Virus record (IMG/VR): IMGVR_UViG_3300046740_000180
Coordinates: 1 to 40,084 of that record
Length of the DNA: 40,084 nucleotides
Strand: one strand, 5' to 3'
Source of the DNA: a virus
This document shows positions 15,401-23,686 of the stretch, piece after piece. The notes beneath the pieces are model-generated. The model saw nothing but the letters and a program-made list of their open reading frames with translations. It ran no database searches and was not told the origin of the DNA. The position numbers and the translations under genes are program-made. Each line of letters begins with the position of its first letter. Within the stretch, counting starts at the first letter, position 1.

Positions 15401-17595
15401 CCACATCCTCTCAGAACGATTATGCTACTGCACCGATGAATACTGCCGTGAAGGGCGTGGCCGTCGTGAAGGGCGCTACGACTTACCACGCTCAGAGCGG
15501 AAACACTTCTGACTACGTTGAGTGGGCTGCCCTGGAGGATTCTGGCGGCAAGGGCGTAACGATGGTCATGCCGTACATGGCCCAGTATTGGCCTGCTGGA
15601 TTCGAGGTGTCCCAGGACGGCTCATGCTCGGTACAGTTATTCTCTAAGAGGAACAGTAAGACCGGGATCAAGTTCGCATTCCTGGCTCACGAGACTCGGG
15701 AACTCTTCTTCGACTTCCACGCTACTACTCCGGCCAGCAGAAGCACCGCTCTCTACGAGGCCCAGTATTCTCTCCAGGGTAGGGCCAGCGTAACGCAGTA
15801 CGCATCTACTGGTGCCATCTTCGGAGAGACTCAACTGGTATCTCAGGCAGAGCAAGATACGTGGTACACGACCCTGACTGCGGTGTCTGGCCCACCAGGC
15901 GGAGTACCCAACGTGGTCCCTGGGATTATCCGGTGGTGGTCTTGGAATCAGGGGTCCGGCAACAACCAGACAGACTTCGCCGTAATCGACTTCATTGACT
16001 GGATAAGGACCGGGTACGGCGGATACTGGTGGCAGGGATTCAAGAACACTTGGTTCAAGAGCCACAACGCAGTGCCGTGGTCCGACGACTGGGACATGTA
16101 CCTTGACCAGATCAATGCCGGGGACGAGACTGGCGGCACCAACCTTGGCACATTCAACTCCTACCCATTCCAGCAGGCGCACCCCCACTTCACAAGCCTG
16201 ATGCTCGGATACTACATGACTGGGCAGATGGAGTTCTACGATGCTGTGTATGAGTACGGAGAATACGAAATATCTCTAGGGGACGGCATCTCCCCGCTCC
16301 TGTTCTACAACCCCACTGGGTCATTCGACAACGTAGGCTCTTCATTTAGCCTTGAGACGGTAGGGGACATGCGTATCTGGTCCCGCTATCTCAGGAACTT
16401 CGCTGCCATATGGGACTTCACCAGAAATCCGCGATACTACTCCATGATGTCCCTCATGGTGAACAGCATGCTGAACTCCACGGAAGTCCCAGGCTCCGTG
16501 GCTCCTGCTGGCCGAAATCGTCGCAGGGGATATATGTGGATGTCTCACGGAGCCTTTGCGCTTCCACGAACGGTATCGGACTTCTTTACTTCTCAGATTC
16601 ACTTCGAAGCGGTCTGGTACGCTAAGATGATGCTGGCCGAACAGGGAGCAACAGCCACCGTCCTAGCAATCGAGGACTATCTGCTCGGCCTGGGCGACTT
16701 CATGTACTACGAGATGTTCTTCGATCTTACTGGTAGTGGTGGGGCTATGGGTTATCTCTACACCTACTACTTGGATGTAGCTAACAACTCAACAAATAAC
16801 CCGCACTGGCCGCCACTCGACTATCTGAGAATGATTGCCGGTGGGCGTTGCTGGACGTTCATGTGGCAGATGACCGGAGATACGAAGTACCTGGATCGAG
16901 GGCGGCTCCTGCTGGTTGGGGATGCCAAGGGGCAGACGGACGCTGGAGTGTCGTTTAGAACTCCGTCCGACTTCCCACAGCAGGCGTTCATGTACAACGA
17001 CCTGTACCGGCCCGAGACTGGGTGGATCAACGCTAGCCCAGTAAGCGCGTTCCCGATTGGGCTAAACAAGTACAGAGTGTTCGTAACTCTACCGTCTACG
17101 GCCAACGGGGTAAGGGTGAGGGCGGCTCCTGCTGGGTCAAACATAGTTGACTGGCTTGGATTCAGCCAGGACTCAAGAACCTACATCTACGGCTCAACGG
17201 GCTTTACTCCCTGGTTCGCTGGAGTCCATTTCACAGACCCCGACGCAACCCAGGTCAAGGCCAACGGCTTCTTCGACCTAACCGGAACCAACATAGTGAC
17301 TCAATACGGTTCCTTCATGGTGAAGTACACGACCGGAACAACCCCAGTCTCGACCCCTAGAACGATCCAGGGCAAGGCGAAGATTCTAGCCCACGTTCCG
17401 CAAACCATCACCGGCAAGAGCAGAATCCTCAAGCACGTTCCGCAGACTATTACCGGGGTGGCGTCGATCCTGCCTCCGAGTACCACTAGGGCGGTCTACG
17501 ACATTACCGGGGTAGCGAAGATAAGCACCGGCCCTGGCCCCTCGACGTGGATCCACGGAACGACCCCATACGGACAATGGAAGAAGGGTAGATAG
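12463..17595 (+). CDS. Giant modular tail fibre with lectin, kelch and polysaccharide-lyase-like domains
   Basis: A 1710-aa protein with a TTG start. Residues 1-230 match LamG/concanavalin-like lectins (FNGSTD, LTIGCWIYAS, WYYVIVTWGG, YGLRAWASV). About 275-660 is a kelch propeller (LYLWGGAN, CVWMFGGSG, CVLFGGSD). About 710-1100 resembles the RIFT-barrel and beta-sandwich of YetA/PL26 exo-rhamnogalacturonan lyases (SVGIPIP, KAKWVLCDF). About 1140-1560 is a Trp/Tyr-rich helical part like their alpha/alpha toroid. Ten short QTITGKAKI-type repeats sit at domain borders (near 235-270, 660-705 and 1630-1690). It probably binds and perhaps degrades a surface polysaccharide. Enzyme activity is inferred; catalytic residues were not identified. 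Confidence 0.88.
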   Translation: MSRRFNGSTDLISCASPAVLDNLTGGLTIGCWIYASNFGANSKGYIVGKGTSDSTNTTTWRIANATSGGADKYALRFEVMYSDGFGLFRETANASFTLNTWYYVIVTWGGSNARTDIHMYSEGVECTYGAGGEHNGGTTHDDSAGNWVIGERPAQHNRTWSGDLYGLRAWASVISSTNFASMRLDGTVGTPVGWWAMNGTADPEPDTSGNGNDGVLTGTTGSSNPPAIGTAHTSQSIPGTAKIHATLTKTLTGVANIFPSGRHQRPITGVAAITPGLVNATWTALPAPTQVPYASLSGTYDPRGWDKLEYDPTSGKFWTWDGYLASDRAYTIYGNALWQYDQGSNKLILYKIINWQWTAPTYVTSPTPENAADPTPYDRHSYQGMCVVPSQNKLYLWGGANTTKADNWKAEFWSYDLAATPGTVNSWTLISTSSDSTLTNSTTPTLPPYASFEQCMVNDTQNGQLIVFSARNDHGFVQEGRDTFTYNLAAGTWAKRANASGDPGARLGHSMCWDSSRNCVWMFGGSGASPYPQLGNELWKYVPATNTWSQPTTTGGPPRTRRFGNWAYDSQNDVCVLFGGSDVYRNAGDTADLSDSSFVGLNDTWVFRPGSLVWQQLSPSASPTASESFGNKLAYDSVNNYFVYNAMGTEGKFYLFRYGSTPHASQTITGKAKIKAHIPQTITGVANITPNTAKQTQTITGKANIAAGPLSVQITVSETLPLSVPGLARSLSPVSVGIPIPESANISSVSQLGMTGPTAYQFRILGNYASGKAKWVLCDFLDSVSAGGSSTAATLTSGTGALGSNMATDGATISVDTGAAVFSVVKAPFKMFDAVTVGGTSVVTTGGTGVTLLVGGIAYSSANDNSATTTVEENGPVRVCVLSKGALKNGGGTRLMDYTVRLHFYKGKSYCRAFVTLRNAKESSTQAPVVFDSVEVSLKVGTSASTFVTKTSLDVSPLSIPLSAAETAYAYQAYSTKYQATSSQNDYATAPMNTAVKGVAVVKGATTYHAQSGNTSDYVEWAALEDSGGKGVTMVMPYMAQYWPAGFEVSQDGSCSVQLFSKRNSKTGIKFAFLAHETRELFFDFHATTPASRSTALYEAQYSLQGRASVTQYASTGAIFGETQLVSQAEQDTWYTTLTAVSGPPGGVPNVVPGIIRWWSWNQGSGNNQTDFAVIDFIDWIRTGYGGYWWQGFKNTWFKSHNAVPWSDDWDMYLDQINAGDETGGTNLGTFNSYPFQQAHPHFTSLMLGYYMTGQMEFYDAVYEYGEYEISLGDGISPLLFYNPTGSFDNVGSSFSLETVGDMRIWSRYLRNFAAIWDFTRNPRYYSMMSLMVNSMLNSTEVPGSVAPAGRNRRRGYMWMSHGAFALPRTVSDFFTSQIHFEAVWYAKMMLAEQGATATVLAIEDYLLGLGDFMYYEMFFDLTGSGGAMGYLYTYYLDVANNSTNNPHWPPLDYLRMIAGGRCWTFMWQMTGDTKYLDRGRLLLVGDAKGQTDAGVSFRTPSDFPQQAFMYNDLYRPETGWINASPVSAFPIGLNKYRVFVTLPSTANGVRVRAAPAGSNIVDWLGFSQDSRTYIYGSTGFTPWFAGVHFTDPDATQVKANGFFDLTGTNIVTQYGSFMVKYTTGTTPVSTPRTIQGKAKILAHVPQTITGKSRILKHVPQTITGVASILPPSTTRAVYDITGVAKISTGPGPSTWIHGTTPYGQWKKGR

Positions 17596-17774
17596 TGAGT
17601 CTCGACTACGAGAAAAGCGACGTGATGGGCTTCGCGCTATTCGGGATGCCTATTCCGATCTACAACGGGACCGCGTTCCTAGACCCTGCGGTTTGGGTTG
17701 AGAGGACGGCCAGTTCTGGCGGGTTCTCGGAGCGTAGCGTTACTGGTACTACCTGGGTGGAGAAGGGTACTTGA
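17595..17774 (+). CDS. Small protein between fibre and tailspike
   Basis: A 59-aa protein with GTG overlapping the fibre stop (TAGTG) and ending in TGA that overlaps the next TTG. It begins MSLDYEKSDVMGFALFGMPIPIYNG and is rich in aromatic and Gly residues. No family was recognised. Tight coupling to both receptor-binding genes suggests an adaptor or chaperone for fibre or spike. Confidence 0.68.
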   Translation: MSLDYEKSDVMGFALFGMPIPIYNGTAFLDPAVWVERTASSGGFSERSVTGTTWVEKGT

Positions 17775-19129
17775 GCGATCCAGTCGGAGGCATTTGGGCC
17801 TGGAAGTCTGGGGAGTTCCAGCCCGCCAACTTCGCCTCTACCGTGGTGGGGCTACAGGCAGCCGTGGACTACTGCGGGACCACGGGCGGAGAGATCAAGA
17901 TTGGCCCCGGCACCATCGCCTGCGGGACCACCACCGTCCTGGTTAGCACGGGGCTGGCTGGGACGCTCATCATCTCGGGATCGGGCGAGAGGGCCACGAT
18001 CCTCTCCTACACCGGAACCGGAAGCCTCATCACGCTGGGGGCCGACGACGGGAACCACTCCGGCTCCGCCAACTCCTATGCTGGAACTATCCTGTTCCGT
18101 CTCAAGGACATCAAGCTGGCTGGCCCTGGAGAGACTTCGCTTGCTACTGGAGTCACGGACTGGGAGAACGGGTCGGCCCGCTACGAGAACGTCTTCTTCG
18201 ACCAGTGGCTTGTGGGCTACTTCGGCATAGGCGCGGACGTTGTTACCTTCGACACATGTCTGTTCAACAAGTGTGGGAAGGGCGCGTTCATCGCTACGAG
18301 GTCTGACCAGAACACATTCCAATCCTGCTACTTCTCCCTGAATACGATTGGCGCGAACATAGAGTACGCCACCGGCACCCGTTTCACCGACTGCCAGTTC
18401 GTATTCTCGGACACTTCCGACATCGTGTTTGACGCTCCAGCTAGCCCTACGTCCAATGGAGAGGCCAGGACCGATGCCGCTGCGTGGATTGCTGGATGCT
18501 GGTTCGAGTCCACGTCCAGCCCGAATGTCACGAATCATATCAACATCGGGACCAACGGGACGCAGGCGAGACGTTATGAGGCAGTACACATCAACAACTG
18601 CTACTTGCTGGCCGTAAACACTACCAACTTCGTGAACGTAGAGGCTGCGAACATCGTCCGGCTTGAGAACGTCTATCAGGCCGGGACCATCACTGGGGCG
18701 CTCATGAACATCACCAGTGTCTCCAGCCTGACTCAAGAGGTGTCGATTAAGGAGTGCCGTGTCAACGGTGGCACGTTCTTCGGAGGAACCTCAAGCGCCA
18801 CCCAGGCCCTTCTCTACAGAGCCAGGAACACCACTAGCAGCGCCTTCGCGGCCTCGTTCACTCCCAATGCGCTTGGCGGGGAGATTCAGGAGATCGGGGC
18901 GCTTACCGCTGCCATCACGATCAATGCCCCCACCAACCCGGTGCGAGGAAAGTATCTCCAATTCAGGATCATCCAGGACGGTACCGGAGGCTGGGGCGTG
19001 ACCTGGGACTCTGTGTTCAAGCACGGATGGAGCAACACCGGGAACACGGCAAGTAAGAGAAGCACGATTACCTTCTACTACGACGGTTCCAACTGGAACC
19101 AGGTCGGGGCGCAGTCACCATATTACTAG
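17771..19129 (+). CDS. Beta-helix tailspike-like protein
   Basis: A 452-aa protein. The N-terminal FASTVVGLQAAVDYCGTTGGEIKIGPGTI matches the start of pectate-lyase-type right-handed beta-helix spikes. Repeated short strands follow (FDTCLFNKCGKGAFIATRSDQNTFQSCYF, FTDCQFVFS, VHINNCYLLA). A C-terminal domain of about 80 residues ends FYYDGSNWNQVGAQSPYY, a motif common at phage spike ends. It starts at TTG (TTGA overlap). It probably trimerises and binds or cleaves host glycan. No catalytic pair could be assigned. Confidence 0.82.
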   Translation: MSDPVGGIWAWKSGEFQPANFASTVVGLQAAVDYCGTTGGEIKIGPGTIACGTTTVLVSTGLAGTLIISGSGERATILSYTGTGSLITLGADDGNHSGSANSYAGTILFRLKDIKLAGPGETSLATGVTDWENGSARYENVFFDQWLVGYFGIGADVVTFDTCLFNKCGKGAFIATRSDQNTFQSCYFSLNTIGANIEYATGTRFTDCQFVFSDTSDIVFDAPASPTSNGEARTDAAAWIAGCWFESTSSPNVTNHINIGTNGTQARRYEAVHINNCYLLAVNTTNFVNVEAANIVRLENVYQAGTITGALMNITSVSSLTQEVSIKECRVNGGTFFGGTSSATQALLYRARNTTSSAFAASFTPNALGGEIQEIGALTAAITINAPTNPVRGKYLQFRIIQDGTGGWGVTWDSVFKHGWSNTGNTASKRSTITFYYDGSNWNQVGAQSPYY

Positions 19130-19143
19130 GAGCGTGAACTAGA

Positions 19144-19311
19144 TTGGCCAAGCCTCCCCTTGGGAGCGGACAGCGGTTCAAGTTGTTGGAGCAGAAACTA
19201 GCGAACAAGCCGGGCATCACCAACCCGGGAGCATTGGCGGCTAGCATCGGCAGGAAGAAGTACGGCAACAAGCGGTTCGCCATGCTGTCTCAGAAGGGTC
19301 GCAAGAAGTAG
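19144..19311 (+). CDS. Small basic protein before the adaptor
   Basis: A 55-aa strongly basic protein (MAKPPLGSGQRFKLLEQKLANK, then ASIGRKKYGNKRFAMLSQKGRKK). It starts at TTG exactly 6 bases after AGGAGCGTGA, which sets the reference spacing for this phage's SDs. Similar tiny basic proteins often precede adaptor genes in podoviruses and may bind DNA, but the function is unknown. The adaptor's GTG follows its TAG directly. Confidence 0.78.
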   Translation: MAKPPLGSGQRFKLLEQKLANKPGITNPGALAASIGRKKYGNKRFAMLSQKGRKK

Positions 19312-19986
19312 GTGGCATCGACCGCCGATCTGGAAACTGCGGTGCGCGACCTGATTGGAGAGGATACGGCGGGAAAGGTGTCCTCGCCCCAGATGGTGCG
19401 CTTCCTCAACATCGCCCAACGGAATCTCTGCGTCGAGGGCGACATTCTACTGTCCGAGTGGTCAACGTCCACCGTGGCGGGGCAGGAAGAATACTCGGTG
19501 CCCACGGACTTCTTGAACGTGTCCTCCATCTTCATCTACGACACGACCGTAGGGCACAAGGTGAAACTTGCCCCGATGACGATTCATCAGCGAGACCCGG
19601 CCAAGAACCAGGGCTACCCTCGGTGGTACTATATCCACGGCTTGAACGTCTCCAGTGTGAACGCCTACACGTTGGGGCTGAATCCGATCCCCTCGTTCAG
19701 CGGCACGTCTAACCTCGAACTGTGGGGTCGGCAGCAGCCCTTGACGATGGTTACTGGAGGGCAGGCCCCGGAGATTCTTACACCGTGGCAGGACTACTTG
19801 GTGGCCTATGCGGCTTGGTGCTGCTACGTCCGTAGAGGCCCCGACTTCCGGCCCTACGCTTCGGACATGTGGCAAATCTGGCAGCGTGGGTTGGAGAAGG
19901 CCAAGGCGTGGCGTAACCCGCTCATGAACGACTACCCGATTGAGGCCGCTGACACGGCGGGATACAACTCCAACTATGGCTATTAG
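19312..19986 (+). CDS. Head-tail adaptor protein
   Basis: A 224-aa protein with the layout of podovirus adaptors (P22 gp4 / gp11-like). It has an N-terminal helical part, LETAVRDLIGEDTAGKVSSPQMVRFLNIAQRNLCVEGDILLSEW, then a central beta part (AGQEEYSVPTDFLNVSSIFIY) and a C-terminal helix (MWQIWQRGLEKAKAWRNP). It would seal the portal and connect it to the nozzle. The adjacent downstream nozzle-like gene supports the call. The GTG start directly follows the previous TAG. Confidence 0.78.
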   Translation: MASTADLETAVRDLIGEDTAGKVSSPQMVRFLNIAQRNLCVEGDILLSEWSTSTVAGQEEYSVPTDFLNVSSIFIYDTTVGHKVKLAPMTIHQRDPAKNQGYPRWYYIHGLNVSSVNAYTLGLNPIPSFSGTSNLELWGRQQPLTMVTGGQAPEILTPWQDYLVAYAAWCCYVRRGPDFRPYASDMWQIWQRGLEKAKAWRNPLMNDYPIEAADTAGYNSNYGY

Positions 19987-22393
19987 CCAACTGGAAGTAG
20001 GCACGTCCAAGCGCCCCTTCCGTGGGCTGACGGAGCTTCCCTTCTACGGACGAGACCCTGGGTGGCTCAGGAAGTGCGAGAACTTCCGACGTATGCCGGA
20101 GGGATACCTTGAGGCTCGTGGCGGCTTCCAGTCTATCCGGGCAAGCGGCGGGTCTACTACCGACCCAATCTCGGCTGGTATCTACGTTGGTGCCCACGAG
20201 CATACGATGGCTGACGGGTACATCTTCACGGCTGGCACTGGCGGAACTGTGTTCTTGGCCAACCTAGCGCAGCGAGGATACTTTGAGATTTGGTCGTCTA
20301 GCGCAGAGGCCAAGCACGACGCCCTCTATGTCGGCGCTGACTCCAAGTTCTCAAGAGTAGTTCTGTACATCGGGCAGGCCCTGGTGTCTGGCGGCGCGGC
20401 ACAGACTTTCACCTACGAGTATCCGAAGGCCGCAGCGTGGGACACGGACGGCAACGCAGCCACTAGCGGCACGCTCACCACTACCAGCACGCCTACGTTC
20501 ACGGCCACTGGAGAGCAGATTCTTGAGTTCGCCATCCCTACTGATTGGGTCAAGGCTGTAAGAAATGGAGTCTACGCTTGGTGGGTTCGCATTAGGCTCT
20601 CCGATGTTGGTGGGGGGATCACCACGGCGGCCCGCCAGGGGGCTACTGCTGCCACCAGCCCGAACCAAAAGGTCTACTGCGACTGGACCGGGACCAGACA
20701 GATTTACGTTGGCTCTGCCAATGGCGCTGCTGCTACCAACAACGGCTTAGTCAAGTACTACGGCCAGTCGTCCTCTACGGCGCTGTCATGGCAGAGCGTG
20801 TCCACTTCTCTATTCAGCGGGAACAACCCCCCGTATCGCTTTTCGTCCTACAAGAACTTGGTCTACTTCGTGAACGGCAAGGAGCAGAAGCGCTGGGACA
20901 ACAACACGCTTGCCGATATTGGGTTCACGGCTCCCACGAGTAGCGGCCCCTCGGCCAACGTGGGTGGGGCTGGCGTACTCAACGGTGTGTTCGGGTACTC
21001 GGTAACTTACGGCTACGGCCCCGCTGGAGAATGGGGAGAGTCCAATGAACTTAGTCTTGGGTCGGCGTCTCCTCCTACCAAGAACGTGGTCTGGACCCTC
21101 AACCTAACCAGCATCCCTGCTCAGGCAGAGGTGCTGTACGTCTACCGAACCACTGACACTACAAGCGTTGTGGAGACTTCTTCGTTCCCTCAGTTCCGAA
21201 TCCAGACTCTCTATAGGGATGCCACCGGATCGTTCCCTACCACGGTCACAGACAACACTCCCGACTTCCCGTTCCCGCCAGTTGAGTTGAACGTGGCGAC
21301 CACCGCTCCCCCGTCTCGGTGCAAGTACGTCACGACCCACAAGAACCGTCTGTTCCTTGGGAGCAACAACCAGTATCCGGGCCGTGTGTGGTGGAGTGAG
21401 ACGTTCCAAGCCGAGTCGTTTAATACTGACGAGAACTTCGCAGACTTCACTAGGTCTACTGGCGGCCAACTTACCGGCATGGCCGAGTTCAACGACCAGG
21501 TAATTGCCTGGACTGAGGATCAGATGTTCGGGATTGCTAATCTAGACCAGGACATCCCTAGCATCTTCGTAATCTCCCCCGGAGTCGGCTGCGTGGCCCC
21601 AGACTCCGTGGCCGTTGGTAACGGGCTGCTCATGTGGCTTGGCAGGAACGGGGCGTATGTGTGGGATGGAGACAATCCTCCGAAGCGCGTGAGCGACGGG
21701 CTGCCCATCACGTTCGGGAAACTATCCTATGAGAACCACGGAGGGAGCCGAGCAGTAATCCACAACAGGATGTATGAAGTCTCGTTTGCCAAGGCTGACC
21801 GATCCGACGGCTCCAGTACCACGCTGTCGTACCGATACGATCTAGTCACAGACTCATGGGCCAAGGTCGTGACGGCCAGCAGTACCTATTGGATGCCTAT
21901 CATATCCGCCACTATGCCGCTAGCTCACGCTGATGCAGGCTATCGCCATCCTCTCTACGGGGCCATGAAAACTGGTGGCACGGACTACACGCTAAACGTC
22001 GGAGAGTACACCACGCAGGACTCCGGCTCTAACTTCACCTGCACCGTCGAGGTTCACTTCGGCCCGAGCGGGCTTAGAGAAGTTACGCCCCAGAAGGCGT
22101 GGGCCTACTACGATGGCTCATCTTCTACCGGCTGGGCCACTCCGACTCTTAGCAACGTAAATACCAGCGCCTATCTTGGCGATACTCCCGGCACGCTCAA
22201 CAATATGACTCCGGATGGCGGCCAGGACTACAGCCGACTTTCTGGAATATACAGCGAGGGCACACTAGGGACCGGAGACTTGCTGGTTGGATTCTCTGCT
22301 GTAACGAACGGAAGCGGGTCTGCTAACGGGCAGAGGCTACTATCGGTCGGACTAGAGGCAAGCGGAACCGACCCCCTGTGGGGTAATTCGTAG
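19976..22393 (+). CDS. Tail nozzle / tail stabilisation protein
   Basis: An 805-aa protein whose ATG overlaps the adaptor end. The N-terminal FRGLTELPFYGRDPGWLRKCENFRRMPEGYLEARGGF and later NRLFLGSNNQYPGRVWWSE, GMAEFNDQVIAWTEDQMFGI and LLMWLGRNGAYVWDGDNPPKRVSDGLP are propeller-blade motifs of P22 gp10-type nozzle proteins, which close the podovirus tail below the adaptor. The C-terminal 250 residues are more Thr/Ser-rich, probably a fibre-docking part. Position, size and motifs agree. Confidence 0.82.
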   Translation: MAISQLEVGTSKRPFRGLTELPFYGRDPGWLRKCENFRRMPEGYLEARGGFQSIRASGGSTTDPISAGIYVGAHEHTMADGYIFTAGTGGTVFLANLAQRGYFEIWSSSAEAKHDALYVGADSKFSRVVLYIGQALVSGGAAQTFTYEYPKAAAWDTDGNAATSGTLTTTSTPTFTATGEQILEFAIPTDWVKAVRNGVYAWWVRIRLSDVGGGITTAARQGATAATSPNQKVYCDWTGTRQIYVGSANGAAATNNGLVKYYGQSSSTALSWQSVSTSLFSGNNPPYRFSSYKNLVYFVNGKEQKRWDNNTLADIGFTAPTSSGPSANVGGAGVLNGVFGYSVTYGYGPAGEWGESNELSLGSASPPTKNVVWTLNLTSIPAQAEVLYVYRTTDTTSVVETSSFPQFRIQTLYRDATGSFPTTVTDNTPDFPFPPVELNVATTAPPSRCKYVTTHKNRLFLGSNNQYPGRVWWSETFQAESFNTDENFADFTRSTGGQLTGMAEFNDQVIAWTEDQMFGIANLDQDIPSIFVISPGVGCVAPDSVAVGNGLLMWLGRNGAYVWDGDNPPKRVSDGLPITFGKLSYENHGGSRAVIHNRMYEVSFAKADRSDGSSTTLSYRYDLVTDSWAKVVTASSTYWMPIISATMPLAHADAGYRHPLYGAMKTGGTDYTLNVGEYTTQDSGSNFTCTVEVHFGPSGLREVTPQKAWAYYDGSSSTGWATPTLSNVNTSAYLGDTPGTLNNMTPDGGQDYSRLSGIYSEGTLGTGDLLVGFSAVTNGSGSANGQRLLSVGLEASGTDPLWGNS

Positions 22394-22740
22394 TGCCAAA
22401 CCCACTCGTAACTTCCAGGGACATCACCGATGGAGCGGTAACAAGCCAGCCAAGGAAGTTCTCCGGCAACAAGTCCTCCATGCGGGCGGCCCGCGTGTTC
22501 TTCTATTTCAGAACCGCTAACATACCGGTGAGTATGCCCCATTCATTCGGCAAGACTCCGAGTTCGTGGCGAGTCGTCAACGTATCCAGGGACGGAACAC
22601 CAGGAGTCATATACGCCCCTACTCAGTATGACGGGGCGGGAGCAAAGACCAAGACCGGGCACCTTTACAATCTAGGTAGGAATTACATCGTGCTTGCCTG
22701 TGAGACGGCGAACACATGGGCGGAGATAGAGCTAACTTGA
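22393..22740 (+). CDS. Small beta tail-tip-region protein
   Basis: A 115-aa protein with GTG overlapping the nozzle stop (TAGTG). The C-terminal half, TPSSWRVVNVSRDGTPGVIYAPTQYDGAGAKTKTGHLYNLGRNYIVLACETANTWAEIEL, looks like a compact beta domain as found at phage needle or fibre tips. No family was recognised. The location between nozzle and ejection-type proteins suggests a tail needle or plug role, which is speculative. Confidence 0.72.
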   Translation: MPNPLVTSRDITDGAVTSQPRKFSGNKSSMRAARVFFYFRTANIPVSMPHSFGKTPSSWRVVNVSRDGTPGVIYAPTQYDGAGAKTKTGHLYNLGRNYIVLACETANTWAEIELT

Positions 22741-22753
22741 AAGGGATGGTTTA

Positions 22754-23197
22754 GTGCCTACTGTTGTTTCTTCGGGCAGCACCAGGGGCGGCCCGAATAT
22801 CCAGGCCCCTATTGGCTCTACCTCGGCTTTTGGTAACCGGCTCGGATTCCTGGGTGGGCGCGGTGGCTACTGGCTATCATCCCAACGTGCGGCGAAGAAG
22901 CCTGGAAGCCCGGACCTGCCAGTGCCATCAGACTTGCAGGGGCTAACACAGACTCAGGGCGGAAACTTCAACGATCCGTTCGCCATGTGGTCCCAACTAA
23001 CAGGGATGCGTGCGGGCGGCGGTGGCCTTCCGCCTGTGACCAGAGAGAGGTTGGGGCAGTTGGCCACGGCGAATCAAGCATACGGTGGATTCCAGAGAGC
23101 TAACGGGCTTGGCGCTGCGGCCCCAGGATTCGGAGAGCTTGGCAGCATTGACCCGCTTCGCAAACTAATCCAGCAGAGAATGGGGGGCGCACTTTAG
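22754..23197 (+). CDS. Small Gly-rich virion protein
   Basis: A 147-aa Gly/Gln-rich protein with a GTG start behind AAAGGGATGG. It holds STRGGPNIQAPIGSTSAFGNRLGFLGGRGGYWLSSQRAAKKPG and a C-terminal helix (PLRKLIQQRMGGAL). It is the first of a run of proteins with ejection-protein character. No family was recognised. Confidence 0.72.
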   Translation: MPTVVSSGSTRGGPNIQAPIGSTSAFGNRLGFLGGRGGYWLSSQRAAKKPGSPDLPVPSDLQGLTQTQGGNFNDPFAMWSQLTGMRAGGGGLPPVTRERLGQLATANQAYGGFQRANGLGAAAPGFGELGSIDPLRKLIQQRMGGAL

Positions 23198-23686
23198 GTG
23201 GCCTATTCAGTTCCTACCTACGACACCACAACCCGGAACAAGATTCTAGATCAGGCGAATCAGTTCTCGGGAGACTACCAGCCCTACTTCAACCAGATTC
23301 AGGGCCAGGGAAACCTTGCGCTCCAAAAAGCGTTCCAGGCAGCGCAGCAGAATATTGGCCAGCAGTTCACCCCCGCGTTCCGCATGGCGCAACAGAGGCT
23401 CGGCGGTAGCCCGCTGCTGGCAGATTCAGGCTATGCTAACCGATTGAACCGGCAACTCCAGACCTCTGCGTTTGGTGACCTGTCCAACCAGTACGGGCAG
23501 GCTGCGGCATCGCAGGCCCAGCAGCAGCAGAGTCTACTGGCCCAGTTGATTCAGCAGAAGTTGGCGGCCCGGAATCAGTTCATCCAGGGCACGATGCAGG
23601 GCACCCAGCAGAAGAAGAAGTTCGGAGACTACGCGATGGGGGTTGTCGGGGCTGGGCTTGGTGCCCTAGGTGGGAGCCGATACTAG
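23198..23686 (+). CDS. Gln-rich internal virion protein
   Basis: A 162-aa protein, mostly helical and Gln/Ala-rich (FQAAQQNIGQQFTPAFRMAQQRLGG, GQAAASQAQQQQSLLAQLIQQKLAARNQF), ending in a Gly-rich VVGAGLGALGGSRY. This composition is typical of podovirus internal or ejection proteins that leave the head with DNA. GTG directly follows the previous TAG. The assignment is from composition and gene order. Confidence 0.75.
   Translation: MAYSVPTYDTTTRNKILDQANQFSGDYQPYFNQIQGQGNLALQKAFQAAQQNIGQQFTPAFRMAQQRLGGSPLLADSGYANRLNRQLQTSAFGDLSNQYGQAAASQAQQQQSLLAQLIQQKLAARNQFIQGTMQGTQQKKKFGDYAMGVVGAGLGALGGSRY

Noticed and set aside
13160-17540. CRISPR-like array from the repeated fibre motifs
   Set aside because: The repeats are protein-level, irregular in DNA, and in frame within one gene.
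17852-18736. Antisense frame of 294 codons over the tailspike
   Set aside because: Composition is that of a reversed beta-helix coding sequence, with no promoter or SD.
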